A stretch of DNA of 64,000 bases from contig CAZUNG010000004.1 of NCBI GenBank assembly GCA_964621905.1, positions 1-64,000 of the forward strand, in the 5' to 3' direction. The notes under the pieces are model-generated. The model was not told the DNA's origin. It saw nothing but the letters and a program-made list of their open reading frames with translations, and made no database searches. Of this stretch, positions 18,059 through 27,412 are shown in pieces (within the stretch, counting starts at the first letter, position 1; each line of letters begins with the position of its first letter). This stretch comes from Ruminococcus_G sp964621905 (lineage in GTDB: Bacteria; Bacillota; Clostridia; Lachnospirales; Lachnospiraceae). The translations under genes were made by a program, and so were the position numbers.

Positions 18059-18964
18059 CTACTTTGTACGGGTTACCAAATAATCAATCAATTCTATCAG
18101 AAACCCGCATTCTTTCCCGTTTTCTTCCAGCAGTTCCTTGGCTTTTCGTGACAGTCTGGCCACTTCTTCTCCGGCAGCTTTTAATCCTGCCAATGTCACA
18201 TACGTTGTTTTTTCATTTTTCTCATCACTGTGCAGTGGTTTTCCCAGTTCTTCCTGTGTTCCCGTCACATCCAGGATATCGTCCTGAATCTGAAAGGCCA
18301 GTCCGATATAACGTCCGGCTTCTTCCAGACGGGCTGTCTCATCATCCGGTGCCCCCGCAAGAACCGCTCCGATCATCATGGATGCCTCGATTAATGCTGA
18401 AGTTTTGTTCTCATAGATATACCGCAGCATCTCTTCCGAAACCGGCTTGCCCTCATTCAGCACATCGACACTCTGTCCTCCAAGCATTCCGCGAATTCCC
18501 GTCTTGCGCGCCAGAATCTCAAGTGCACTGGCCGCCTGCACTTCGGCTCCAGGGATCTGAACGACCTGCAGCGCCGTCTCATATGCATAGTTGAGCAGGA
18601 CATCGCCGCAGAGTACGGCCATAGCTTCACCGTATACCACATGTGTCGTCTTCCGGCCTCTTCGGTAGTCATCATTATCAAGAGCAGGCAGATCATCGTG
18701 GATCAGGGAATGCGTATGTATCATCTCCATCGCCGCCATAAATGGTCCCACCACTTCATCTCTGCCATCATACATACGGGAAACCTCCCGCATCAGAATC
18801 GGCCGCAGTTTTTTTCCCGGCGCCTTCATATTGTAATTAACCGCCTGCGCAATCTGCCTGGTATATCCCCGTTCTTCCGGAAGGTACCGAAAGATCATTT
18901 CCTGCGCCTCCTCTGTCAGTTTTTCCAGCCTGTCTCTAAAATTCACGAAGTTCACCCTCTGCAT
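18059..18964 (-). CDS. ispA: Polyprenyl (farnesyl/geranylgeranyl) diphosphate synthase
   Basis: 301 residues. The first aspartate-rich motif is IHDDLPALDNDDYRRG and the second is FQIQDDILDVTG; GKKLRPIL near residue 52 binds substrate. It condenses IPP with allylic diphosphates. The ATG at 18964 overlaps xseB by 29 bases. An in-frame GTG six codons later has AGAGGGTGA just upstream and is an equally good start. It is part of the xseA-xseB-ispA-dxs operon. Confidence 0.95.
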   Translation of the reverse strand: MQRVNFVNFRDRLEKLTEEAQEMIFRYLPEERGYTRQIAQAVNYNMKAPGKKLRPILMREVSRMYDGRDEVVGPFMAAMEMIHTHSLIHDDLPALDNDDYRRGRKTTHVVYGEAMAVLCGDVLLNYAYETALQVVQIPGAEVQAASALEILARKTGIRGMLGGQSVDVLNEGKPVSEEMLRYIYENKTSALIEASMMIGAVLAGAPDDETARLEEAGRYIGLAFQIQDDILDVTGTQEELGKPLHSDEKNEKTTYVTLAGLKAAGEEVARLSRKAKELLEENGKECGFLIELIDYLVTRTK

Positions 18965-19160
18965 CCATCTGCAGTACCTTTTTTTCTACGAGATCCACTT
19001 TCTTGCTGCATTCCTTCAGCAGTTCCATTCCTGCCTGGTACATGCCAAAAGAATCTTCCAGCGACAGTTTCCCCGATTCCAATTTTGCTACAATACCATC
19101 CAATATCTCAAATGACTCTTCAAGAGTCTTCTCTGTTTTGTCTTTTTTCTGCATTCTCAC
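18936..19160 (-). CDS. xseB: Exodeoxyribonuclease VII small subunit
   Basis: 74 residues with the conserved XseB pattern EESFEILDGIVAKLESGKLSLEDS. It binds the XseA large subunit. It overlaps xseA by about 41 bases at its start; the third codon is also ATG (19154). Both overlaps point to tight translational coupling. Confidence 0.94.
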   Translation of the reverse strand: MRMQKKDKTEKTLEESFEILDGIVAKLESGKLSLEDSFGMYQAGMELLKECSKKVDLVEKKVLQMDAEGELREF

Positions 19161-20361
19161 TGTCCTCCGATACCTCTGTCACATCCGCCCGAATATAGCC
19201 GTCACTGACATGAATTTTCAGCAGATCACCCGATCTGACCTGCGATACGCTGGTCAATGCGTTGCCTTCCCTGTCTTCCACATAGGAAAAACCCTGATTC
19301 AGTTTATCAAGCGGTGACAGTCCCTTCAGCCTCTGTATCTGAATCTGCAGAAGATGGCGCTTGTCTGATATCCGCTGTTTCATCGCACGGCGCAGTTTCT
19401 CTTCCGCGTCAGCCAGGAACTGGCGTTTCTCAATGATCTGCTGATGAGGGCTGAGATAGCCAAACTGCGTTTTCAGCCTGAGCAGGCGCTGATTTACCAG
19501 CGAAATCCTCCCTGCCATATGAATCGTAAGGCGTTTCCTATACTCCATCATCCGCGCAGTCACTGCGCGCATATCATCAACTGCAAGCTCTGCCGCCGCG
19601 GAGGGGGTAGGCGCCCGCATATCAGCCACGTAATCAGCGATTGTGACATCCGTCTCATGTCCTACCGCAGAAATCACAGGGACAGAACATTCAAAAATAG
19701 CCCTGGCCACATCCTCTTCGTTAAATGCCCAGAGGTCTTCGATGGAGCCTCCGCCTCTCCCGACGATCAGCGTATCCACTCCATAAGCATCCAGAGCACG
19801 AATGCCGCGTATGATACTCTCCTTTGCACCCTCTCCCTGCACCAGCGCCGGGTACAGAATAATCGATATCCCAGGATTCCTTCGTTTTGCAACGCTTAGT
19901 ATATCCCGGACCGCAGCCCCTGTCGGGGCGGTAACCACCCCAAGCGTCCGTATGCCGGCTGGTATGGGCTGCTTGTAATCGGGTGCAAACATTCCCATCT
20001 CCTCCAGCTCTTTTTTCAGGGCCAGATAGCGTTCATACAGAATCCCCGCGCCCTCCCGTGTGATCTCCTGCGCATAGACCTGATATTTCCCGTCACGTTC
20101 ATAGACATTGACACTGCCTTTTACGACAACCTGATCTCCATCCTTCATTCGGAATGCCAGGCCCTTTCGCTGTCCCGCAAACATGACACAGGCAATTGCC
20201 GCATTTTCATCCTTCAGCGAAAAATAAATATGTCCGGATGTATGGTATTTACAGTTGCTGACTTCACCTCTGACTGCCATTTTAGACAGCAGAAAATCCT
20301 GTGTAAACATATTTTTAATATAAGTATTGACCTGCTTTACAGAATAAATACTCTGTCCCAT
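19120..20361 (-). CDS. xseA: Exodeoxyribonuclease VII large subunit
   Basis: 413 residues. The N-terminal OB domain (VRGEVSNCKYHTSGHIYFSL) is followed by the catalytic domain with GVVTAPTGAAVRDIL, LIVGRGGGSIEDLWAFN and SAVGHETDVTIAD, then a coiled-coil C-terminal region. It degrades single-stranded DNA from both ends. It lies three bases downstream of nusB. Confidence 0.97.
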   Translation of the reverse strand: MGQSIYSVKQVNTYIKNMFTQDFLLSKMAVRGEVSNCKYHTSGHIYFSLKDENAAIACVMFAGQRKGLAFRMKDGDQVVVKGSVNVYERDGKYQVYAQEITREGAGILYERYLALKKELEEMGMFAPDYKQPIPAGIRTLGVVTAPTGAAVRDILSVAKRRNPGISIILYPALVQGEGAKESIIRGIRALDAYGVDTLIVGRGGGSIEDLWAFNEEDVARAIFECSVPVISAVGHETDVTIADYVADMRAPTPSAAAELAVDDMRAVTARMMEYRKRLTIHMAGRISLVNQRLLRLKTQFGYLSPHQQIIEKRQFLADAEEKLRRAMKQRISDKRHLLQIQIQRLKGLSPLDKLNQGFSYVEDREGNALTSVSQVRSGDLLKIHVSDGYIRADVTEVSEDSENAEKRQNREDS

Positions 20362-20364
20362 ACA

Positions 20365-20766
20365 CTACTCCTGTGCGACCGCTCCGAGAATTCCGTTAAC
20401 AAATGATGCTGATTCATCCTGTCCGAAACGCTTGGCGAGTTCAACCGCCTCGTTGATGGCAACTCCAGTCGGAACCTCCTCATCAAATCGGATCTCATAT
20501 ACCGCCAGCCGAAGAATCGTTAAATCCACTTTACTCATTCTGGAAGTTTTCCAGCCGGATGATTTATCATTCAAAAGCTCATCAATTTCATCCAGTTTTT
20601 CTGTAATCAGATGAAATTTGTGTTCCATATAGATCTGGTCCTTTTCCAGTAAATTTTCAAAATTGTCAAAATACAGTTCCAGTTGGCGGGGCATCTCCTC
20701 CTCCTGGTTAAATGCGCTTAAAAAAAGCAGCTTAAAAATATTTTCCCGCAGTTCTCTTCGTCCCAT
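20365..20766 (-). CDS. nusB: Transcription antitermination factor NusB
   Basis: 133 residues from the ATG at 20766, which has GGAGG five bases upstream; a longer frame from 20802 lacks such a site. It has the NusB motifs RRELRENIFKLLF and VPTGVAINEAVELAKRFG and the C-terminal FVNGILGAVA. It binds boxA RNA with NusE for rRNA antitermination. Head of the nusB-xseA-xseB-ispA-dxs-tlyA-nadK run. Confidence 0.95.
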   Translation of the reverse strand: MGRRELRENIFKLLFLSAFNQEEEMPRQLELYFDNFENLLEKDQIYMEHKFHLITEKLDEIDELLNDKSSGWKTSRMSKVDLTILRLAVYEIRFDEEVPTGVAINEAVELAKRFGQDESASFVNGILGAVAQE

Positions 20767-20807
20767 CTTCTCCTCCACTTCAAAAGTCAGCAAACACACC
20801 ATGTTGA

Positions 20808-20835
20808 AAAAGGGGGATCTTTACAGATCCCCCTT
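20808..20835 (-). terminator. Intrinsic terminator behind the Asp23 gene
   Basis: AAGGGGGATCT and AGATCCCCCTT arms with a four-base loop, then TTTTTC on the minus strand. Confidence 0.9.
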
Positions 20836-20849
20836 ATCCTCTTGATCTC

Positions 20850-21242
20850 TCATTCTATATTTTCAAGGTTCACGCCTGCAATGCCAATATTAATATCCGA
20901 TACACTTAGTCCTGTCATATTTTCAATTGCGGATTTTACTTTGTCCTGCACTTTTCGGCAGACTTCCGGAATTCCATAACCATATTTAATATTCAGGTTC
21001 AGATCAACGCCGACAACCCCGTCAGACACATTGACTTTGACCCCCTTTGACAGGTTCTTCATACCCAGTTTACCCACAAGTTCATTCGTAATATTTCCGG
21101 CCATGGAATTGACGCCTTCCACTTCCGTCGCCGCCAAACCGGCAATGATGGCTACTACCTCATCTGCGATCTGAACCGTCCCGATCTTACTGTCATCATA
21201 AAGCGTATAAGCATCTCTGCTCTCATTTTTATTTTCTGCCAT
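20850..21242 (-). CDS. Asp23/Gls24-family protein (YqhY-like)
   Basis: 130 residues. It has the Asp23 pattern: IADEVVAIIAGLAATEVEGV near residue 27, VNVSDGVVGVDLNLNIKYG in the middle, then ENMTGLSVSDINIGIAGV. It has no signal peptide. Its place directly upstream of nusB matches Bacillus yqhY, which has been linked to control of acetyl-CoA carboxylase; whether that holds here is unknown. A strong terminator separates it from nusB. Confidence 0.88.
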   Translation of the reverse strand: MAENKNESRDAYTLYDDSKIGTVQIADEVVAIIAGLAATEVEGVNSMAGNITNELVGKLGMKNLSKGVKVNVSDGVVGVDLNLNIKYGYGIPEVCRKVQDKVKSAIENMTGLSVSDINIGIAGVNLENIE

Positions 21243-21311
21243 AGCGAAACCTCCTGCAGCTCATCCTTTTTCAATATTATAACAAAATCGTCTGAAAAAT
21301 AAAAGGGGTTT

Positions 21312-22904
21312 TTAATTCTTTCCGAATTCCGAAAGTTTAAGATTTTCATTCCTGTCCAATGTCATGCCCACGCTCCATGCATTGACAAACAGCAGCAGCG
21401 GATTTCCTTTCAGGTCTCTGACCTTTTTCATATCGGAAGTTCCGATGAGTTTTGCCAGATCGATTTCATCTTGATTCTCTATCCAGCGGATATGTTCATA
21501 CGGAAGGGTTTCCAGACGAATATCCACCTTATATTCATTTTCCAGACGGTATTTGAGCACATCAAACTGCAGTACCCCGACCACACCGACGATGATTTCT
21601 TCCATTCCCGTATTAAATTCCTGAAAAATCTGTATGGCGCCTTCCTGTGCAATCTGATTAATTCCTTTGATGAACTGCTTTCTCTTCATCGTGTCCACCT
21701 GGCGGACTCTGGCAAAATGCTCCGGTGCAAAAGTGGGAATCCCCTCAAAAGCAAATCTTTTGGCCGGACTGCACACCGTATCGCCAATTGAAAAAATGCC
21801 GGGATCAAATACACCGATGATGTCCCCCGCATACGCTTCCTCAACTATATGACGGTCCTGCGCCATCATCTGCTGCGGCTGCGACAGACGCATTTTTCTG
21901 TCTCCCTGCACATGACAGACCTCTTCAGATGCATCAAATTTGCCCGAACAGATCCGCATAAAAGCAATTCTGTCGCGGTGCGCTTTATTCATATTCGCCT
22001 GGATTTTAAACACAAAGGCTGAGAACGGCTCCTTCATCGGATCTACGATTCCGACATCCGCTTTTCTTGGCAGAGGCGGGGAAGTCATCTTCAGGAAATG
22101 GCGAAGAAATGTCTCTACTCCAAAATTCGTAAGTGCCGATCCAAAGAATACCGGCGAGAGCTCCCCTTTACTGACTTTTTCCATATCGAATTCAGCGCTG
22201 GCTCCATCTAAAAGCTCAATCTCTTCCAGAAGCTGGTCTTTCTGTCCCGGATCGAGAATCTCGTCAAGACGAGGATCATCCGCTGCGATTTCCTCCTCTG
22301 TCCCCTCTTTCGTCCCCTTCATCGTGTCAGAAAAGGTCAGCACTTTCCCCGTGTCCCGGTCATAAACCCCCTTAAAAGACTTTCCGGAACCGATTGGCCA
22401 GTTGACGGGACAGGTTGCGATCCCAAGCTCTTTTTCTATCTCATCCAGCAGATCGAATGTATCATTCGCATCGCGGTCCATCTTATTGATGAATGTAAAA
22501 ATCGGAATATGGCGCATCACACAGACCTTGAACAGTTTTCTCGTCTGTGCCTCAACTCCTTTGGAACCGTCGATGACCATCACAGCGGAATCCGCCGCCA
22601 TCAACGTCCGGTAAGTATCTTCAGAGAAATCCTGATGCCCCGGTGTATCCAGAATATTTATGCAGTATCCGTCATAATTAAACTGCAGCACAGAAGATGT
22701 CACTGAGATTCCACGCTCTTTTTCTATCTCCATCCAGTCAGACACTGCATGGCGCGCCGTCGCTTTTCCCTTTACTGACCCTGCCAGATTGATCGCTCCG
22801 CCATAGAGCAGGAATTTCTCTGTCAGCGTTGTTTTTCCCGCATCGGGGTGGGAAATAATGGCGAAGGTCCGCCTTTTTTCTATTTCTTTCGTATAATCAG
22901 CCAC
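21312..22904 (-). CDS. prfC: Peptide chain release factor 3
   Basis: 530 residues from a GTG start with AGGAGGT upstream. The GTPase domain has SHPDAGKTTLTEKFLL near residue 18, DTPGHQDFSEDTYRT and FINKMDRDAND. RF3-type C-terminal domains follow (FNTGMEEIIVGVVGVLQFDV). It recycles RF1/RF2 from the ribosome using GTP. Single gene, no partner nearby. Confidence 0.97.
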   Translation of the reverse strand: MADYTKEIEKRRTFAIISHPDAGKTTLTEKFLLYGGAINLAGSVKGKATARHAVSDWMEIEKERGISVTSSVLQFNYDGYCINILDTPGHQDFSEDTYRTLMAADSAVMVIDGSKGVEAQTRKLFKVCVMRHIPIFTFINKMDRDANDTFDLLDEIEKELGIATCPVNWPIGSGKSFKGVYDRDTGKVLTFSDTMKGTKEGTEEEIAADDPRLDEILDPGQKDQLLEEIELLDGASAEFDMEKVSKGELSPVFFGSALTNFGVETFLRHFLKMTSPPLPRKADVGIVDPMKEPFSAFVFKIQANMNKAHRDRIAFMRICSGKFDASEEVCHVQGDRKMRLSQPQQMMAQDRHIVEEAYAGDIIGVFDPGIFSIGDTVCSPAKRFAFEGIPTFAPEHFARVRQVDTMKRKQFIKGINQIAQEGAIQIFQEFNTGMEEIIVGVVGVLQFDVLKYRLENEYKVDIRLETLPYEHIRWIENQDEIDLAKLIGTSDMKKVRDLKGNPLLLFVNAWSVGMTLDRNENLKLSEFGKN

Positions 22905-23022
22905 GAAATAACCTCCTGATCGTTCCTAAATCGTTCTTAATTCACACGTCATTCATTGTATTATATCACTCAGACAGTGTCAAGGCTCTCACTTAGGATC
23001 CGACCGGTTATTTCCAGGTATT

Positions 23023-23607
23023 TTACCGTCCTGCATTATCAAATTCCGACCATTGCAGACCCAGTGCTTCTGCAGCTCTCTTCGCGTCATCCACATCAAC
23101 CAAATCACAGATCATTCCGAGTACCATCTCAGAGACATCTGCTGAACTGCGGCAGGAATAGTATTTCCCATCAGAAATCCAGCTGCAGTCACGCGTCCAG
23201 TATATTCCAGCTGTAAACATCCGTTTCCAGTTATCACTGCCCGCAAACTCAGCAACCGTCCTGTGGTATAATTCTCCCGTCTGCGCGAGGACTGCCGAGC
23301 CGCTCCCTGCCATCATGACTGTTCCCGCCGCACCTGCAGCTTCTTTTATGAGTCTTTGCGTATCCTGTTCCTGCAGAATCAGACGTTTTGCCCCTTTTCC
23401 TCCCGGAATCAGCAGAATATCTCCCCCCGCATTTTCTTCCAGAGGCTCCGTCCAGACTTTGACATTCTGTGAGCTGTTAATCACTCCTCCTGATACGGAA
23501 AGATAATTCATATAAAAGTGTTCCGGAAGTTTTCCTAAAATGCTGACCGGAACAAACGCATCCATTGCTTCAAAGCTGTCATACAGCAGAACATTTACTA
23601 CCATCAT
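23023..23607 (-). CDS. DJ-1/PfpI-family protein without the usual nucleophilic cysteine
   Basis: About 194 residues from the ATG at 23607, which follows GGGAG; the frame is open back to 23697 but that part is leader. The alpha/beta fold is recognisable: VVNVLLYDSFEAMDAFVP at the start, ILLIPGGKGAKRL, and an elbow MMAGSGSAVLAQTG. Family members have Cys at the elbow, here it reads Gly-Ser-Gly-Ser. The later TRDCSWISDGKYYSCRS segment matches ThiJ/PfpI proteins. The function is unknown, and classical deglycase or protease chemistry looks unlikely. Confidence 0.75.
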   Translation of the reverse strand: MMVVNVLLYDSFEAMDAFVPVSILGKLPEHFYMNYLSVSGGVINSSQNVKVWTEPLEENAGGDILLIPGGKGAKRLILQEQDTQRLIKEAAGAAGTVMMAGSGSAVLAQTGELYHRTVAEFAGSDNWKRMFTAGIYWTRDCSWISDGKYYSCRSSADVSEMVLGMICDLVDVDDAKRAAEALGLQWSEFDNAGR

Positions 23608-23634
23608 TTTCTCCCTTCTGTGATCCCCGCATGA

Positions 23635-23695
23635 AATAAAAAAGCAGTTACAGCTTTCCTCCATAACTACTTTTCTACCGGGATGTTGCGCCACC
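23635..23695 (-). promoter_or_regulatory. Possible attenuator hairpin in the leader of the DJ-1-like gene
   Basis: On the minus strand AGTAGTTA and TAACTGCT can pair (one G-U) around a loop holding GGAGG, followed by TTTTTTATTT, all before the gene's own ribosome-binding site. It looks like a terminator in a 5' leader. No known riboswitch was recognised in front of it. Confidence 0.4.
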
Positions 23696-23904
23696 ATTCA
23701 GTATCTTTCAATGAGTGAATTCTAACGTGACATTATTTGTAATTTAATATTATCAGATTGACAGCCGGATACAAGCCGGTACCGGGGATATTAATTTGCT
23801 TTTTTATCCTGTGCTGTTCACGCGGTTTTACGGCAAGTTTATTATTGAATCAACCATATCCCCCCGGTATGAACTCAAAAAACACTGTCCGCCGCAAAAC
23901 AAAA

Positions 23905-23962
23905 AGGAAGCCGCTGCCCCACAGATGAAATATTGATTCATCTGCGAGAGCAGCGGCTTTGC
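23905..23962 (-). terminator. Intrinsic terminator of the spoIIIA operon
   Basis: GCCGCTGC and GCAGCGGC arms with an inner CAGATGAA/TTCATCTG pairing form a long hairpin, followed by a T-rich stretch on the minus strand, right behind spoIIIAH. Confidence 0.85.
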
Positions 23963-23964
23963 GT

Positions 23965-24663
23965 CTATTCAGCCACAGTCTCATCCATCGGCGTGATTAC
24001 AATGTTCTGCGGTTCCACACCGGTCTTTCTCTTGACAGCATCTTCAATCTGAGCCAGCTGAGATGACTCCAGATCTGCCGTAGGAACCATGACGTCCGCC
24101 GTATCTCCGTTCAGATTAACCACTACATTTTCAAAGCCCTTCGCTTCAAGCAGTGTTTCCGCTGCCGCCTCTTTCTCGATCCGGTCAGTCATTGTCACCA
24201 TGCTCTCTACGGCCGCCTGCTTTTCTTCTTCAGACAATTCTTCATTATTGATGATTTCAAGCAGTGTTTCTTTATTCTGAGAACGTACCTGTTCCCGGCT
24301 GATTTTAGCCTGCGCCACGTATGTAGATGCTCCGGTCAGCACTGCCTCGCCCGGTGTCTGGGCCGACGCATCTTCAGAATCGGCATCTGTGGAATCAACA
24401 TCTGCAGAGTCAGCGTCTGCATTTTCTTTTTCCGCTGCTTCCGCAATCTCATCCGTCAGGTCATAATCGAGACTTTCGATTTCCTCTGTAATGTCCCCGA
24501 TATCGGCTGTCTCCTCTGTTTTTTCACTGTTGTCCGAACTTTTCGCACTTTGTGTTTTCAGACGCGAGTCCGAATAATTAATATATCCGGCGACCGCTAT
24601 CATAACCGCCAACGCTGTAATAATGATCTGATTTTTTTTGAATATCTTTTTTTTCAACGACAT
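23965..24663 (-). CDS. spoIIIAH: Stage III sporulation protein AH
   Basis: 232 residues. One N-terminal membrane helix (IIITALAVMIAVAGYINYS) is followed by a long acidic Asp/Ala/Ser-rich linker (residues about 45-100) and the YscJ/FliF-like ring-forming domain at the C-terminus (ENVVVNLNGDTADVMVPTADL, GVEPQNIVITPMDE). In the mother cell membrane it binds forespore SpoIIQ and forms part of the feeding-tube channel. It is last gene of spoIIIAA-AH. The acidic linker seems longer than in Bacillus. Confidence 0.94.
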   Translation of the reverse strand: MSLKKKIFKKNQIIITALAVMIAVAGYINYSDSRLKTQSAKSSDNSEKTEETADIGDITEEIESLDYDLTDEIAEAAEKENADADSADVDSTDADSEDASAQTPGEAVLTGASTYVAQAKISREQVRSQNKETLLEIINNEELSEEEKQAAVESMVTMTDRIEKEAAAETLLEAKGFENVVVNLNGDTADVMVPTADLESSQLAQIEDAVKRKTGVEPQNIVITPMDETVAE

Positions 24664-24669
24664 TCTCCT

Positions 24670-25254
24670 TCACTTCATTTTCATCACTTTTATTTTATGT
24701 GCATCTACGTGAAATAATGCCATGACTGCTTCCTGAATTTGCTGTACAATCACCGGATCATTTCCCCCCTGTGCCACGACGACGACTCCCCGGATCTCAG
24801 GTGTCGTCTCTGAAACAACATACGGCGTCTGATTCCCATCTCCGTCCTTTTGATATACCGTTGCTTCTTCTGAACTGCTGTTTTTCGAATCCTGTTTTCC
24901 TCCCTGGCTGTCTTCCTGCGACGTCATGGAATCATTAGCGGGTGTATCCTTTTCAACGATCTTCTTGCCCGTCGTCTCAAGTGTGATTGCGGCGGTAACC
25001 GTACCCACGCCTTCTACCTGCTGCAGGGTTTCCACAAGCTGGCGTTCCAGCTGTCTCTGAATCGTCTCTTCCTGAACTTCTTCCTGCTGCAACGGCGTAG
25101 TTGTTTCTTCCTCCGACTTTGATACTTTCGTCTTCTTTGTCGGCAGAAGCACAACAATCAGCAACCCCAGAATTAATACAAATACCAGGATCTGTTCTTT
25201 TTTCATCTCCTTTATCCGGGTCCTAATCCGCTCTTTCATCCTTTCACCATTCAC
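24670..25254 (-). CDS. spoIIIAG: Stage III sporulation protein AG
   Basis: 194 residues from a GTG that overlaps the spoIIIAF stop; an ATG five codons on is the alternative. One membrane helix (LVFVLILGLLIVVLLP) is followed by a Glu/Gln-rich stretch and the ring-building motif GVGTVTAAITLETTGKK with PEIRGVVVVAQGGNDP. SpoIIIAG forms a large ring in the engulfment channel complex. Its start overlap indicates coupled translation. Confidence 0.95.
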   Translation of the reverse strand: MNGERMKERIRTRIKEMKKEQILVFVLILGLLIVVLLPTKKTKVSKSEEETTTPLQQEEVQEETIQRQLERQLVETLQQVEGVGTVTAAITLETTGKKIVEKDTPANDSMTSQEDSQGGKQDSKNSSSEEATVYQKDGDGNQTPYVVSETTPEIRGVVVVAQGGNDPVIVQQIQEAVMALFHVDAHKIKVMKMK

Positions 25255-25814
25255 CCTATACTAATACTTATATGCGCAGCATCTATCTGATATACATCTG
25301 TCAAGCGCTTTCGGATCTCCTCTGCGGCCGGATCCTGCGTTTCATCTTCCGGACTGACTTCAACCTCTCCGACTGTAATACGGCCGCTCTCCCCCTGTGA
25401 TACTGCCTGTATACGAATATTCTCCACCTCAATCATCTCCCCCTGTTTTAATGTCACCTCAATGTCCGCAGGATACAGACCGTACTCTCCCAACATCTCT
25501 TTGATCTGCTCTGTGATTTCTTCCCGGCACGCATATAAAAGATACTCATCACTTTCCTGAGTAAATACCACGTCAGTACGCCTTGCCTCTTCCCAGGCTG
25601 CTCTCATCTCCTCTGTCTGAAAAAATTCCTTGAGATCTCTGTCAGAATGAAAAAACTGAAGTACCGGTGTCAGAATCATAACTACCAAAAGCATTCCCAT
25701 AAAATTTTTGATATACATCTGATATTGTTTTTGCGGCACAATATTCATAACAATCGAATATACAAGATAATAGCATACCAGATTTCTCATCCAGCTGTAG
25801 ATGGTTTCAGTCAT
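25251..25814 (-). CDS. spoIIIAF: Stage III sporulation protein AF
   Basis: 187 residues. Two N-terminal membrane segments (LVCYYLVYSIVMNIVP and FMGMLLVVMILTPVLQFF) precede a soluble domain with IEVTLKQGEMIEVENIRI. This is the normal SpoIIIAF layout. It belongs to the mother-cell channel operon. Confidence 0.92.
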   Translation of the reverse strand: MTETIYSWMRNLVCYYLVYSIVMNIVPQKQYQMYIKNFMGMLLVVMILTPVLQFFHSDRDLKEFFQTEEMRAAWEEARRTDVVFTQESDEYLLYACREEITEQIKEMLGEYGLYPADIEVTLKQGEMIEVENIRIQAVSQGESGRITVGEVEVSPEDETQDPAAEEIRKRLTDVYQIDAAHISISIG

Positions 25815-25827
25815 GATAATCCCTCTT

Positions 25828-27015
25828 TCACTGCAGCGAATTTGCCAGAATGACGATTGTCAGCAGAAACATAACCTGCGTTGTAAACAACACCTTCAGC
25901 AGCAGTCCGCACCCTTCTCCCATCGCGTGAAAGCAGCCCACCAGGCGGGAATCACAGATCGGCTGGATAACCGCACCGATAAATTTATAAATAATGGCAT
26001 TAAATCCAAGCCGGATGACCGGCGCAATGGAGCATACAATTAATACGATCAGGGCCGTCACACCGAAACAGTTCCTGATCAGAACAGCGGAACCAAAGAT
26101 GATTTCCGTAACCGCATTCACAGCATTTCCCACTCCTGGAATCACGCTGACTGTTTTTCCGAGAACGGAACGTTTCAAAGAATCAACCGCCGGTGCCACC
26201 AGACTCTGTATGATCTGCATCCCGACGATGACCGTCAGCATGCTTTTCTGTGCCCACAGAATCGCAGATTTTAACAGCTCTGAGATTCTGGAGAGCATCT
26301 CTTCTTTCGTCAGCAGATTGATGAATTCCAGCAGCACATAGATGTGTATCGCCGGTATCATCATATATACCAGAAGATACTCTACACAGAATATCACAAT
26401 CAGTATGATCTGATAAAATACGGTCGCTGACGTCACACCGGCGGCCGCCGTAATCGCAATATAATAAGACGGAGCCAGCGCCTGCATAAAACTGACGATG
26501 CCTTCAAGCGTTGTATGCAGGCCTTCACTCAGTGTTCCAAAAGCTTTCAGCAGCAATACAAACACGAGAAGGTAAACAAGATAAAAACAGATATCCCCCA
26601 TTTTTTCGTTGTCAAATATATGCACAAAGCTCGTCAGAACGGCCCCGGCAAAGGCCAGAAGCAGAACCTGTCCCATCACGCTGCGTCCCTGCTCGAACTC
26701 TGAGAACAGGCTCTCTTTTACTATCTCCCCAAACCACTCCATGCTAAAAGGGGTCTCCCCTTTCAGCAGTTCTTTCATCGCATCCAGGAAAGAAAAACTG
26801 CTGTCCTCTAAAAGCTCGTCCATGATCTCCTGCATCTGTTTGGTATCAATATCATCAAGCAGTTCATCCTCATATGATTTGCCGGCTGCCGGCTGACCGT
26901 CACTGCTTCCGGCCGCTGATGCACAGCAGGTGACCGGGAGCAGTATGAGTATCATAAACCAGACACTGATCGGGATCAGCAGACAGATACTTCTTCTCTG
27001 ATTGCACTTCTTCAT
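25828..27015 (-). CDS. spoIIIAE: Stage III sporulation protein AE
   Basis: 395 residues. A signal peptide (ICLLIPISVWFMILILLPVTCCASA) is followed by an extracytoplasmic segment and at least seven membrane helices; PGVGNAVNAVTEIIFGSAVLI is a conserved SpoIIIAE stretch. Multi-pass component of the SpoIIIA-SpoIIQ channel. It overlaps spoIIIAD by four bases. Confidence 0.95.
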   Translation of the reverse strand: MKKCNQRRSICLLIPISVWFMILILLPVTCCASAAGSSDGQPAAGKSYEDELLDDIDTKQMQEIMDELLEDSSFSFLDAMKELLKGETPFSMEWFGEIVKESLFSEFEQGRSVMGQVLLLAFAGAVLTSFVHIFDNEKMGDICFYLVYLLVFVLLLKAFGTLSEGLHTTLEGIVSFMQALAPSYYIAITAAAGVTSATVFYQIILIVIFCVEYLLVYMMIPAIHIYVLLEFINLLTKEEMLSRISELLKSAILWAQKSMLTVIVGMQIIQSLVAPAVDSLKRSVLGKTVSVIPGVGNAVNAVTEIIFGSAVLIRNCFGVTALIVLIVCSIAPVIRLGFNAIIYKFIGAVIQPICDSRLVGCFHAMGEGCGLLLKVLFTTQVMFLLTIVILANSLQ

Positions 27016-27398
27016 GCCAGAAATCCCTGAATCACATCCAGGAGCGTCAAAAGGACAGGCATGGAGATCACCATCAATGACAATTTACAAAATATTTCAA
27101 TCTGCGATGCGATGGCGCTGTATCCGGCATCTCTGCACAGGCTGGATGAAAACTGGCCGATATACGTAAGCCCGATCATTTTCAGCAGTATATTGAGATA
27201 AGACGCATCAACAGGAAGATTACCCTGAATCTTCTGCAGAGATTCCACCAGATAAGATACCTTGGATGTCGCAAGCAGCAGGATGCACAAACCGCACGCG
27301 AAACTGATATAAAAAGAATATTCCGGCTTGCACTCCTTCAGAAGGATTCCGAGAATCATTCCGGCAAACCCCAGAATAGAAATTTTGATGATATCCAT
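27012..27398 (-). CDS. spoIIIAD: Stage III sporulation protein AD
   Basis: 128 residues, four predicted membrane helices, with the conserved YLNILLKMIGLTYIGQFSSS segment. Small membrane protein of the spoIIIA complex, closely related in sequence to SpoIIIAC. Confidence 0.94.
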   Translation of the reverse strand: MDIIKISILGFAGMILGILLKECKPEYSFYISFACGLCILLLATSKVSYLVESLQKIQGNLPVDASYLNILLKMIGLTYIGQFSSSLCRDAGYSAIASQIEIFCKLSLMVISMPVLLTLLDVIQGFLA

Positions 27399-27412
27399 AA
27401 CTTATCCCTCCG

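Noticed and set aside
23695..23760. T-box leader before the DJ-1-like gene
   Set aside because: GGTGGCGCAACATCCCGG resembles a T-box core only loosely and lacks the conserved T-box string and specifier stem.
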